64,000 bases of DNA. Origin: Papilionanthe hookeriana x Papilionanthe teres (Eukaryota > Streptophyta > Magnoliopsida > Asparagales > Orchidaceae). Location of the stretch: NCBI GenBank assembly GCA_022702705.1, contig CM040430.1, positions 12,801,324-12,865,323 of the forward strand, read 5' to 3'. The translations under genes and the position numbers were made by a program. The notes below the pieces were generated by a model. The model saw only the letters and a list, made by a program, of their open reading frames with translations, was not told the DNA's origin and made no database searches. Every line of letters begins with the position of its first letter. Position 1 is the first letter of the stretch. This document shows positions 23,944-34,740 of the stretch, in pieces.

Positions 23944-25160
23944 TCATGTCCATCTAGATTTCAGTTTCCCAGAAAATAATTTCAATCTTGTATTGTATAG
24001 TAAAACTTTTTGTCCTAGTTCAAATTCCTTTTTAACAACCTTCCGATCATGCCATATTTTTCTTCTCTCCTTGTATATTCTATCATTATCATATGATTCA
24101 TTTCTGATTTCTTCCAATTCATTCAATTGCAATAGTCTTTTCTCACAAGCGTCTTTCAAATTAAAGTTCAATTTCTTTATCGCCCAATATGCTTTATATT
24201 CTAATTTAATTGGCAAGTGACAAGTCTTTCCAAAGATTAATCTGTAAGGGGACATTCATATATGAGTTTTATAAGCAGTTCTGTATGCCCATAAAGTAGT
24301 GTCTAATCTAGCAGACCAATCTAATTTCTCAGGATTTATGACTTTTTCCAAAATTCATTTAATTTCACGATTAGATACCTCTGCTAAGCCATTAGTTTGG
24401 GGATGATAAGTTGTAGAGATTATATGAATAATATTATATTTTTCTACCAATCTCTGAATCAGATTATTCTTAAAATGGGATCCTCCATCAGTGATGATTA
24501 CTCTAAGCATTTCATATCTTGTGAAAATAATTTTCATTAAAAACCTCGAAACACTTCTAGCATCACACTTAGGTAAAGCTATTGCATTAATCCATTTTGA
24601 TACATAATCAACATCAATCAATATATATATTTCCAAATGAAGGTATAAATGGTCCAATAAAATCTAATCCCCAAGCATAAAAAATTTTAACTTCCAAAGT
24701 AAAATTAAGAGGTATTTCATTTCTTCTAGATATATTGTCTATTCTCTGGCATCGATCACAAGTTTTGATAAATCTATAAACATCTTTAAAAATTATAGGC
24801 CAATAAAATCCAGATTGCAAAATTTTATGTATAGTTCTATCAATTCTGAAATGTCCTCCAGATTCAAAATCATGACATTTTTTAATAATTCTTTCAGTTT
24901 CTTCATAAGGCACACATCTCCTAATAATAAGATCTTTACATTGCTTATATAGATAAGGATATTATAAGGATCATCCCAAAAATAAAATTTAGCATCAAGT
25001 TTAAATTTCTTCCACTGTTGCATTGTTAATTCAGGTGGTAAAATATTACTAACGATGTAGTTTACAATATCAGCATACCACGGTATATTTCCTTCAGTAA
25101 TATTATATAACTGCTCATCAGGAAAAGTTTCTATTATTTCCCTTTCAAATTCAGCCAAAT
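23944..25160 (-). pseudogene. Athila integrase, decayed
   Basis: The zinc-binding part is at 24,720-24,913 (HKILQSGFYWPIIFKDVYRF, then CDRCQRI). The core follows at 24,355-24,720 with AWGLDFIGPF, YVSKWINAIALP, ITDGGSHF and YHPQTNGLAEVSNREIK, including the core Asp residues and the Glu in the AEVSNRE stretch. The C-terminal part is at 23,944-24,255 (MSPYRLIFGKTCHLP, AYWAIKKLNF, LNELEEIRNESY). The wording is typical of Athila integrases. The frame is interrupted near 24,615-24,650 and 24,255-24,355, so it is not functional as it stands. Confidence 0.9.
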
Positions 25161-25540
25161 TAGGTTGTTCAAGTCTTCATAAATGATCAGCTATTTGATT
25201 ATCGACCCATTTTCTATTAACGATCTCAAAATAAAATTCTTGCATTAAAAGTATCCATCGAATCAGTCTTGGTTTAACATCCTTCTTTTGCATTAAATAT
25301 TTAATAGCAGAATGATCAATATGCACTATAGATTTAGCTCCAATTAAGTAAGATCTACATTTTTCAAAGGCATAAACGATAGCTAATAACTATCTTTCTG
25401 TAGTGGTGTAATTAATTTGAGCATTAGTAAGAGTCTTACTAGTGTAATATATAACTTTAAACATTTTCTCGTGCATTTGTCCTAAAACTACTCCAATAGC
25501 ATAATCGCTAGCATCGCACATTAATTCAAATGGTTTCTCC
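25160..25540 (-). pseudogene. Athila RNase H, decayed
   Basis: On the minus strand the region after RT reads ASDYAIGVVLGQMHEKMFKV, then TLTNAQINYTTTERQLLA, SIVHIDHSAIKYLMQK and RLIRWILLMQEF. This is the gypsy RNase H with its first Asp, the Glu in TTERQLLA and the Asp in the HIDHSAI phrase. A stop splits it from the integrase N-terminus (around 25,180). It would degrade the RNA strand during cDNA synthesis. Confidence 0.85.
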
Positions 25541-26480
25541 TAGTCAGGTGAAACTATTATAGGGGCAGCGATTAATTTTTTCTTTAATAGATCGAAAGCT
25601 TTTAAGCATTCATCGTTAAAATCAAACTTCATATCTTTTTCCAAAAGTTGGCATAGAGGCTTAGTAATTTTTGCAAAGTCTTTAATATATCGCCTGTAGA
25701 ATCCTACATGTCCCAAAAAACTTCTTACCACTCTCACAGTTGCTGGAGGTGGTAATTTTTCTATAATTTGAATCTTCGCAGGATCTACTTCCTTGTCATT
25801 TTCAGATATTTTATGCCCAAGCACAATTCCTCCTACAACCATAAATTGACACTTTTTCAATTTAGGACTAAATTTATTCTTTCACATACCTATAAAAATT
25901 TTTCTAAGTTGCATAGGCATGCATCAAATGAATCTCCAAATACTAATAAATCATCCATAAACACTTCTATTCCATCATCTATTAATTTGCTAAATATAGA
26001 CATCATACATCTTTGAAATGTTGCAGGTGCATTACATAATCCAAAGGGCATCCTTCTAAAAACAAAAGTTCCACAAGGGCTAGTAAACGTAGTCTTCTCT
26101 TGATCCTCAAGAGCAATAGATATTTGGTGATAACTTGTATACCCATCAAAAAAGCAATAATACTTATGTCTTGCAAGTTTGTCTAGCATTTAGTCTAAAA
26201 AAGGTAAAGGGAAGTGATCTTTTCTGGTGGCGGCATTTAATTTTCTATAATCAATACATATTCACCAACCAGTGACTTGTTTTGTCGGTATAATTTCATT
26301 TCATTCATTTACGTCAATAGTCACTCCTTCTTTCTTAGGAACACAATGAATTGGGCTTATCAAAACACTATCAGAAATATGATATATAATTCTAGCATCT
26401 AATCACTTTAAAATCTCTTTTTTAACCACTTCTTTCATTATTGGGTTTATTCTCCTTTGTGGATCAACTCTATGTTTATG
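25540..26480 (-). pseudogene. Athila reverse transcriptase, decayed
   Basis: The RT core at 25,890-26,189 contains DKLARHKYYCFFDGYTSYHQ, MPFGLCNAPATFQRCMMSIF and the catalytic box FMDD within EVFMDDLLVFGDSFDACL. Upstream are SVLISPIHCVPKKEG and WICIDYRKLNAATRKDHFP; downstream is VGGIVLGHKISENDKEVDPA (25,700-25,850). At least four in-frame stops occur between 26,180 and 26,420. Two of them fit a single C-to-T change (CGA to TGA in the CIDYRKLN stretch, CAA to TAA before MLDKLA), consistent with decay of methylated cytosines. Confidence 0.9.
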
Positions 26481-26719
26481 TTGTTCATTCAACAAAATTC
26501 TGTACATACAGATTGAAGGACCGATTCCTTTAATATCTGCTAAGGACCAACCAGAAGCCTTTTTGTATCTTTTTAAGGTGTCTAGTGATTTTTATTCTTA
26601 ATATTCATTTAATTCCGCAGATACAATGACTAGTAAGGTAGATGATTCTCCTAAAAACATATACTTCAAATAATTAGGGAGAAGTTTCAGCTCAAGTTCA
26701 GGGGGTTTAATGATAGATG

Positions 26720-27715
26720 GAATTAAACTTTTATCTTCATTTTCATAGTATCCAATCTTTCAAATCTTTCCTGAACAAATTCTAACTTTTCATTTTTTAT
26801 ATCATCCAAATCATCTTCACTTTCACTTTCATTTTCATCCTCACATTCCAAATTCTCTTCAAATGCTTCTTTAAAATGATCTTCTCTCAAATAATCACAG
26901 ATTTCCATACGAAAGCACCCATCATCTTTTTCAGTTGAAGAGTATTTCATAGATTTCAGAATATTGAAAGTTACCTCATGATCATTAACTCTCATAGTTA
27001 ATTCTTCTTTTTGAACATCGATCATAACTCTCCGAGTAGCAAGGAATGGTATTCCCAAAATAATTGAAATTTATTTATCTTTCTCTATATCTAATACAAT
27101 AAAGTCCACATGAAAGATAAATTTATTCACCTTCACTAATACATCTTTCACAACTCCTTCAGAATAAGTGATAGAACGATCAGCCAATTGAAGAGTCAAA
27201 GATGTAGGTGAAATTTCTCTTATTCTCAATCTTTTGAAAGTTGATAAAGGCATAAGATTAATACTAGCTCTCAGATCACATAAAACTCTTCCGAAAAATT
27301 TCTCACCTATAGCAGACGGGATAGTGAAACTACCAGGGTCTTTAAGTTTTTTAGGAAGCTTCTTCTGAATAATTACACTACACTCACCGCTAAGTGCAAC
27401 AGTCTTATGGTCTTTGAACTTTTGTTTCTTTTTAAGAATATCCTTCATAAACTTTGCATAATCAGGCATCTGCTCTAATGCTTCAACAAAGAGAATATTA
27501 ATCGTTAATTTCTGAAGAATTTCTAAAAAATTTGCAAATCTATTATCCCTGTTATGTTTCTTTAGTCTTTAAGGAAACAGATGAGGTGGTTTTTCAACAG
27601 TTATCTTCATTGGTTCAATCGGATATTCTAAGTCTAGATATATCCTATTAGAACCTTTCTCAATGTTCACTTCCTCTCTTTCAACTTCAACTTCTTTTTA
27701 TACTTCAAAGGAGCG
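26720..27715 (-). pseudogene. Athila gag end and aspartic protease, decayed
   Basis: The gag C-terminal part (27,469-27,700) reads KPPHLFP and LFVEALEQMPDYAKFMKDIL. The protease (27,071-27,460) has KDPGSFTIPSAIG, LCDLRASINLMPLSTF and TLQLADRSITYSEGVVKDVL. The active-site motif, normally D-L-G-A-S, is D-L-R-A-S, so a key Gly is lost. The linker at 26,723-27,058 has MGIPFLATRRVMIDVQKEEL and an acidic tail. At about 27,715 recognisable Athila sequence ends abruptly and GC-richer DNA begins; most of gag is missing. Confidence 0.85.
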
Positions 27716-30700
27716 AAAGGGCTCAACAGGGGTAGTCAAAAGGAGGAGTAATCCTAAAGGGTAGAGTTAGCCAAGTCGGGGTACCACGGGCCCGTCATCC
27801 TAAGCCAGTAGGACCATAAGTCTACCCGGTCGTGAATGTAGTTGACCCAACACATCCTGAGATCCCCAGTTAGCAATCCATGAATTGCATTGTCCACGGG
27901 GACCTCGGTAACCCTAAGGTCAAGGGAAGGAAACTCTATCATATGATTATAAGCTGGAGCTCCAAGAGATGGGATTCACACATGCCAAAGTGGCAAGGAT
28001 GCCTCAGGAAAGAAAGAGAAAGTGGAGGTTTAGCTACAAAGGTGCAAACGCTCCAAACAAAAGGACTTACACCCCGTCTGGGTCGGGGAACCTTCTAACA
28101 CCCTAGGCGCACTAGACAAACACCTATAAAGGTATGTTGGGTCAGTCAGGTTGAAGAAGCACGGGGACTCCTCCTCAGAACATGCAAATATGAATGTAGT
28201 TATCTAGAGCGATCCTTAAGTATTATGGAGGCTCTATTAATATATGCAGGAAATAAAAGTTCAGCTTTTTAAAGTCCTGAATATTTTATCCTAAATTTTA
28301 ATTATCTTGAATATTTTATTTAGGATTTTGTAGAAAATTTAGGAATTTAAGTCCTAATAAGCCTATATTGCATCGTAAAAACCCAAATCACAGAAAGAAA
28401 CAAGGAAAACATTCAAACATGCAGACAAGCAAGTATGCAATAAAGCAGGAAAGAAAGCACTTCATAATAAATTAAAAGAGGCCAAAATGCAGCTGGACAG
28501 GCAACATATCCCAGGAAAGCAGTAAAAGTGGTCGGGCTCCACATATACATGTCTGGTCCTAATTCTATAGATAAATGTAAATGCAGAATTATGATACGAG
28601 GTACGAGCATCAGCTCATAGTCCCCTCCACGTGGTTCTCGCATCGAAGCGCCTCGAAACTCGTGACCGTATCTTATTTCTACTACAGGACTCTCCTAGAC
28701 TCTAAAAATACATGGAAAAAGAAAAGACTCAATCCTGCATGAAAACAAGTATTAGCGGGAAAGCTCACATGCATATGACGTATAATGAGCCATGCCTTAT
28801 AAGTGGAGGAGCTAAATAGCACCTGCAAGCAAATTGTGAGAAATCATCACTTGCTCCCTCCATAGTGGTACATGTCTACACATAGAGGCATGGCTCCTTG
28901 CAGAAAAGCGCCCTAACACACTACCATACATATGCAACATGCAATCATAACACAAGCATAATGCAGAAGAAGGATACCTGGCTAGGGCAACCAATCCATC
29001 AAAGAACAATAACCAGGCATCAAGAAGACTACCTAGCAACCTAATCCTAGCCTAGTACACCATCTAACGAAGAGTGCACTAACCTAATGCCTAAGTGCAA
29101 GGTAATTATGGGTATAGTATGACTTTGACGGGGTCGTCGCACCGGCCCCGTCCTAAAGATCTAAAGAATCTAAAGAGTGTCACAAAGAGAGGTGACACAA
29201 GTTAGATCTCTGTGATCTTTAGCACAATCATACTTGTGTCAATCCCGATGACTTAACTCGCATTGCTCACCGAGATCAACCCAGCAAGCAATGCTCGTTA
29301 AGGTATCGCGATAAACACGGGCTCACTCTCCTAACAAGCCTGACTCGCTACCAATGCAAACATGAAAATGCAAGTGCTGACAGTCATACGACAGAAGTGA
29401 TGAGTGTACCGTGAGGCAGTGACTCAGGAAGAGTTGGTCGTATCGTGGAGGCAGTGGCCCGAACAAATGGGTGTGCCATGGAGGCAATGACCCGAAGTTG
29501 GGGGTGCCATGGAGGCAGCGGCCTGAGGAAATGGGTATGTCGTGGAGGAAGTGACTCGAAGGATGGGCGTGTCGTGGGGGCAGCAGCCCGAGGAAGGTGT
29601 TCCGAAGCAGCAGGGACCAAAAGAGATGGGCGTGTGGTGACGGCATCGACCCGAAAAGGTGTGCCGAGGCGGCAGTGACCGAAAGGGATGGGCGTACCGT
29701 GGTGGCAACGGCCCAAAGAGGTGTGCAGAGGCGGCAATGACCAAAAGAGATGCAGGCAAACATATGTAAGGCAAGATGCAAGTAAGCAGACATACACATG
29801 CACAACATGTAATGATGCAAGTATTAGTCAACCGGGTCGGGGTACCCAATAGAGCCGAAGTGTTGCGTCGATGGGTCCGGAGAGACCGATCGGGGGCATA
29901 AGCGGTGCCAACTGGTCCAAGATGACCTATTGAGGCACGAGTAATGTAAGTGCAAATGCGACATGCAATATGCAAAGTACACAGTGCAAATACAAGGTGT
30001 ATGGTGCAAAGTGCAAATGTGAGATATGTCATGTAGGACATACACATGCAATCAATGAGGTGCAAGTGACCACATGTGATAGCGAGCCACACTCGTACTA
30101 ATGACCTCGCCTGGGAAACATAGGGCTGAGACCCTTGGATGTTCAACATCGTCGCCTCTTGCTTTGGCGAGGAAATGTGGGGAGTCTCTCCCCGGATCTC
30201 CGAGGGGGAAAGTTTCCACGATGTCATGAAATGGGCTAGCTACAAAGCTTTTCACATTTGGCGAACTCCTCCAAACTTTGCAAAACGAGCCAGCTACAAG
30301 GCTTCTCTCGCTTTTCCAAGTCCGATCTCCCAGTTTCTCTAAGTAAATATGGGAAATCCAGAGCAAGGGGAGTGAGGGACTCCGACCCACCAGGATTGGT
30401 GCTAAGGCTCACAGCAACGGGGAGACACTCGGCTCTACGGAGGGTTTTTGGCCACGTACGGGATTCCTACCCTACAACTTCCTCTAAAGAAATCAACGAT
30501 CCATCACATAGGTACGTCGTTGCACTGGCGTCACGCCGGCGCATGCACCTCGTGTGGGCGATTGAACCCACTCGCCTACACAGAACTAAATCTAAGGCCA
30601 GCTAGGAGTTTTGGGGAATCTCACCACCGTGACAGTTGCAGACGTGTTTTCTTTGCTCGCTCCAAGCCGCTTTCTCACTAATGCGACCACGGGTCATGTA

Positions 30701-31060
30701 CCCCGTAACGAAAGAAGGCAGGAGCTAATGAGGCTCACTTTTCAGCGAATCTCGCAATGAAACATAAGAAAGAGCATATGAGGTGTGCCAAGTGCCTATA
30801 ATGAATATCATAGCATATAAAATATGCGGCCAAAATATACCTTTTCGAGAGGGTTTTTGAGTGGATCTCTATATGCCATGATGTCGTCGCCACCCCGGCG
30901 ACGACGATGAGCTCTGAAGAAGTCATCGACCAAAGTTTTGAAGAGACCAGGAGATGGGCCGCACAAGCATGACGTCGGCCTAAGGCAACATTTGAAAAGA
31001 AGATCGTTGTGACGGCCTCGCCGGCAAAAGATTTTCAGTGTATCGTTGCATATATATATA
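27716..31060. other. Unassigned repeat-like DNA, no gene
   Basis: The composition is more GC-rich than the Athila element on its left. Motifs such as gtcggggtacc (27,777; 29,838) and a gctagctacaaagc / gccagctacaaggc pair (30,234; 30,289) recur, which suggests the LTR or leader of another retroelement. The apparent long minus-strand frames at 29,323-30,227 overlap in three frames and come from the minisatellite. No conserved domain is visible. Confidence 0.4.
29402..29760. repeat. GC-rich minisatellite, unit about 40 bp
   Basis: Units of the form 'gaggcagtggcccgaa..atgggtgtgccatg' follow each other about eight times with substitutions (gaggcaatgacccgaag, gaggcagcggcctgagg, gaggaagtgactcgaagg, and so on). 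The unit changes gradually along the array. All three minus-strand frames stay open across it. Confidence 0.75.
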
Positions 31061-33354
31061 TATATTAGAAAATGTAGGGGGCATAATGTGATTTTCAAAC
31101 TTGATATTAAGAAGGCATATGACACTGTGAGTTGGGAGTTTATTCTGGATACCCTTTCTGCTAGAGGCTTCTCAGCTAATCTGGTCCAGCTGGTTAAGAG
31201 GTGGCTTCAATGCAACTCTCATTCAGTTATGGTGAATGGACAAAGTCTTGGATTTTTCAGTGCTACTAAGGGTATAAAACAAGGTGACCCGCTTTCCCCA
31301 ACCATTTTTATCCTTGCTTTTGACTACTTATCAAGACTGTTGAATGACTTATTCTCCCATTCTCCTCACTTGGCATATCACCATAAGTCAAATGTTCTGA
31401 TCAGTCACTTATCTTATGCTGATGACATAATTATCTTCTCTAAAGCTTCTAAACCTGCCATTAAAGCTGTGTATCAAGTTTTACTCCATTTTCAACAGGC
31501 CTCAGGTATGGAATTCAATCTGCAGAAATGTTTCTACTATACTAGCAGTCAAGTACTCCTCGGATTAAGCATTGGATTTCAGATCATACTGGTTTTAAGC
31601 AAGCAGCTCTTCATATTCAATATCTTAGTGTGCAACTTTTGAAGGACAGAGTTAAACAAACTCAGTTCAATGAGATAATTGATAAGATTAAAAGCCAACT
31701 AAACTGCTGGACCAACTCGTTCTTGTCTAATGGTGGCAGAATAACACTTTTGAAAAGTATTCTTATGGCCATCCCTTCTTATGCTCTACAAATGTTTACT
31801 ATGAAAAAGAGCACACAACAACTTTTAAGCAGGCTTTTTAACAGGTTTTTGTTGTCTGGTCAGCATAGACAAATCCATTGGCTTTACTGGCATAAAATGT
31901 GCAAACCTTTATCTGCAGGTGGACTGGGCTTTAAAAGCTTTGATCATTTAAGCTTCATTAATCATTGCAAGCTTTGGATCAGATTCAGAGCCCAAAATTG
32001 TCTGTGGGCCATATTTATAAAAGAGAAGCATTGTAATAATGTTCACCCTTCTTTAGTCACCACTAGATTAGGTGACTCCAGTCTTTGGTCCAAATTGTTG
32101 TCCATTAGAGATCAAGCTGAAGAATTGTTTATTTGGCAGTTGGGGGAGGGGCAACTTAACTTTTGGCTTGATCAGTGGCTGTGGAATGGTGAGAAGCTTT
32201 CTTGTAATCAATCTTCCAACCTTCTTGTTAAAGATTTATGGTCTGAAAACCAGTGGAATTGTAACATGCTCAGTACCCTGCTGACCCCCACACAACTACA
32301 GCAGGTCCAGCAAACCAAGATCTGTCATGGCCAGAAAGATAAAATTCTCACCAGAAACAAACCCTCTCAAAAACTTAATGCCTTTATCTATCAGCATTTC
32401 TATACATGGAATCAGGTACCTTGGGGGACTGCCATCTGGGGGAAGCTGCTTACCCCTTCAATATCATTCCTTAAAGGTTTGAAAGGTCCATCTTGCTGTC
32501 ATTTGTGTCATGCAGCTAAGGAAAATCTGGCACATATTTTCTTTGCTTGTCCATTCTCTCAATCTCTTTGGAGCCACCTGTTAGAAAAGTTGAAGCTGGA
32601 TACACTTCTGTTAAGTTGGTTTTCTTTTGCTGATTGTTGGGCTGATTGGCTTGATGCTAATTTACTGGTGATCCCTTGTCTGGTGGCTTGGTTTCTGTGG
32701 ATGGCTAGGAATAAGGCCAAATATGAGGAGACACCTCCCTTGGTTACCACTGTTGTAAAGAATCTCTTCTCTTATATCCAGAAGCTGATTCAACACCATC
32801 TTCTTCAGGATATATGTCAGCCCGGTACTCTCAAAGTTCCCTTTTCACCTCCCACACTGATCTTTTGGCACCCCCCTCCTACTAATTGGATTAAAGTTAA
32901 CACTGATGGCAGTTTTTCTAACCTGTCAGCAGGTTTTGGGGGTGTCTTCAGGGATGCCTTGGGGAAGTGTCTTCTTTTTTTCTCTTCCCCTACTGCTGCT
33001 CAGGATGCTTTAGAGGCTGAGGCTATGGCTATTTTCTGGGCTTTATACATTGCTGCTATATGTAACTTTGGACCTTTGGTTGTGGAATCAGATTCTCTAC
33101 TCTGCATTAAGTATTTCCAAAAGACTGAGATACCATCTTGGTACATTAGTAGATGGCTCATTAGTTCCTCTCCTTATCTATCTAGTAGAGTCTAGTTTGT
33201 TCACATACCAAGAGAAGGGAATGCTCCTGCACACTGGCTTGCTTCTCAAGGGAATGTCAATGCTGCTGTTACACTTGCTGTCAACCCTCCCCCAAGCTTA
33301 GCCAGCCTACTTCATAGGGATAAGATGTGTCTTCCCTTCCTTAAAAGTCTTTAA
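31060..33354 (+). pseudogene. L1-type LINE ORF2, 5'-truncated: RT, zinc-knuckle region and RNase H
   Basis: Immediately after a (TA)n tract the frame opens inside the RT domain (VIFKLDIKKAYDTVSWEF). It contains GIKQGDPLSPTIFILAFDYL and the catalytic YADD box at 31,415-31,426. A frameshift near 31,545 moves to the frame at 31,630-33,195: the RT thumb, a zinc-binding stretch CCHLCHAAKENLAHIFFAC, and an RNase H domain with NTDGSF, LEAEAMAIFWAL and VESDSLL. A TAG at 33,193-33,195 interrupts it, but the same frame continues with FVHIPREGNAPAHWLASQG to a stop at 33,354. The endonuclease and N-terminal RT are absent. No recognisable 3' UTR or poly(A) follows. Confidence 0.9.
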
Positions 33355-33359
33355 TGTTT

Positions 33360-33960
33360 CTCTCGACGGTCTGCCGACAGAGGAAAGGTCTCCGGAGGGA
33401 GGCCGGTTAGTCGCAAATTCAGCACCGACCAAGAAGTAGGCTCTGCGGGATGTCATCGTCGAGGAGATAAGGCTGCAGGTGCGGCAGACCGAGAGAAAAA
33501 TAGAGAAGGTGGCAGCTCGATCTCGGCCAGCGGCTGGAGGAAGGATGCTAGAGGCTACGACGCCAAGTTTCGCCGGCGAGGAAGAAGATGCCGGCGAGCT
33601 TCACAGGGTGGACAAGGCGCATCCGAAGCAGTCTTTCTCTCTCTCTGGTAGGAACTTCGGTTGAGGAAAGAATCAGCGGTGGAGAGGTCTCTCCGGCGAG
33701 GAACGCCGGCTGATGTGCTTCAGGCTCGACGAGGGAGCTCCGGTGAAGGCGGCCTGACGAGGGAGAGGCTTTCCTGGAGGAGAAGAGCGAGGCCAAGCTG
33801 GAGACGGAATGCTGCCGGCGATGGTGGCTGACGGTGTTTGACTTTGCCGGTGACAAGGAGGACCGGCGAATAGCGCCGGAGAAGGGAGAGGGAGCTCCAG
33901 ACTTCTTTTCGCGAGAGAAGAAAATGGAGGAGTGTTTGGCGCTCGAGGAGGCTGGAGCAT
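33360..33960. other. GC-rich stretch with repeated gccggcga motifs
   Basis: This GC-rich piece has many gccggcga/tcgccggc repeats and ctctctctct runs. Minus-strand frames (33,548-33,856; 33,673-33,960) are Ser/Pro/Arg-rich with no domain I recognise. It could be a leader or captured gene 5' region carried by a retroelement. A similar GC-rich flank (30,880-31,030) lies left of the LINE, so the LINE may have landed in this sequence. Confidence 0.35.
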
Positions 33961-34021
33961 GAGTTTTTTTTTTTATTATTATTACTATTTTTTTTTTATT
34001 TTGGTAGCTACATGTAATGGG

Positions 34022-34023
<2 letters not shown>

Positions 34024-34076
<53 letters not shown>

Positions 34077-34114
34077 GAGAGGCAACCATGCGTGATCTTC
34101 TTTTTTTATTTCTC

Positions 34115-34148
<34 letters not shown>

Positions 34149-34200
34149 GAGAGGCAACCATGCGTGATCTTCTTTTTTTATTTCTCTAGGATAGCATGGG
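34024..34200. repeat. (GA)n microsatellite with a duplicated flank
   Basis: A GA run of about 48 bp (34,026-34,074) is followed by a flank that starts gagatgggagaggcaacc and runs to a ttctctagga end; the same flank follows a second shorter GA run (34,119-34,146). The two flanks are almost identical, so the GA tract and flank were duplicated recently. Confidence 0.9.
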
Positions 34201-34309
34201 ATCAGATTATGACTTCTTTTATTTTTATTATATATATATACCAATTGATAGCTTATGCATGGCATGCGCCTGAGATGATGAGTGATAAGAAATTTTTTTG
34301 TTTTTATTA

Positions 34310-34332
34310 TATTATAATATAATAATAATAAT

Positions 34333-34387
<55 letters not shown>

Positions 34388-34388
34388 T
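34310..34388. repeat. (ATT)n microsatellite
   Basis: A near-perfect att/tta run of about 65 bp at 34,319-34,385. Poly-Ile and similar frames across it are not genes. Confidence 0.95.
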
Positions 34389-34413
34389 CTCCCTGTCTTT
34401 TTCGTCAGATACA

Positions 34414-34740
34414 TCCTCGCAGTGAAATGAACATCTCACCTAGGTAAAATCAACGTTTAGGACTTGATTGCGTGATCTGTTTTGTCATCCAGAGTCGTTC
34501 GGGGCCGTTCGGGCCACTTTTTAGTAATTGGCCCAAAAAAGAATAATTCGTGTATTTTTATCTTGCCTGTAAAACCGTGGTGAAATGGACGTCCTACATA
34601 AGTAATATCGTTGTCTCGGACACACTCGTGTGGTCTGTTTCATCGTTCGGGATCGTTCGGACACCTTTTTCGACGATCGGGCCAAAATGAGTTACTTTTA
34701 CGCATTACGAGATAAATAAAATTCGTCGATCCGATCAAAG
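34414..34740. repeat. Two diverged tandem units of about 165 bp
   Basis: Unit 1 (gtgaaatgaacatctcacct ... gtgatctgttttgtcatcc ... gggccactttttagtaattgg) is repeated as unit 2 from about 34,580 (gtgaaatggacgtcctacat ... gtggtctgtttcatcgttcgg ... acacctttttcgacgatcgg). No coding potential is seen. Confidence 0.65.

Noticed and set aside
29323..30227. Minus-strand proteins of 139, 165 and 267 residues
   Set aside because: They overlap in different frames across a 40-bp minisatellite and have no domain.
34008..34439. 143-residue minus-strand ORF rich in Ser/Leu and Ile
   Set aside because: It is a translation of (GA)n and (ATT)n microsatellites.
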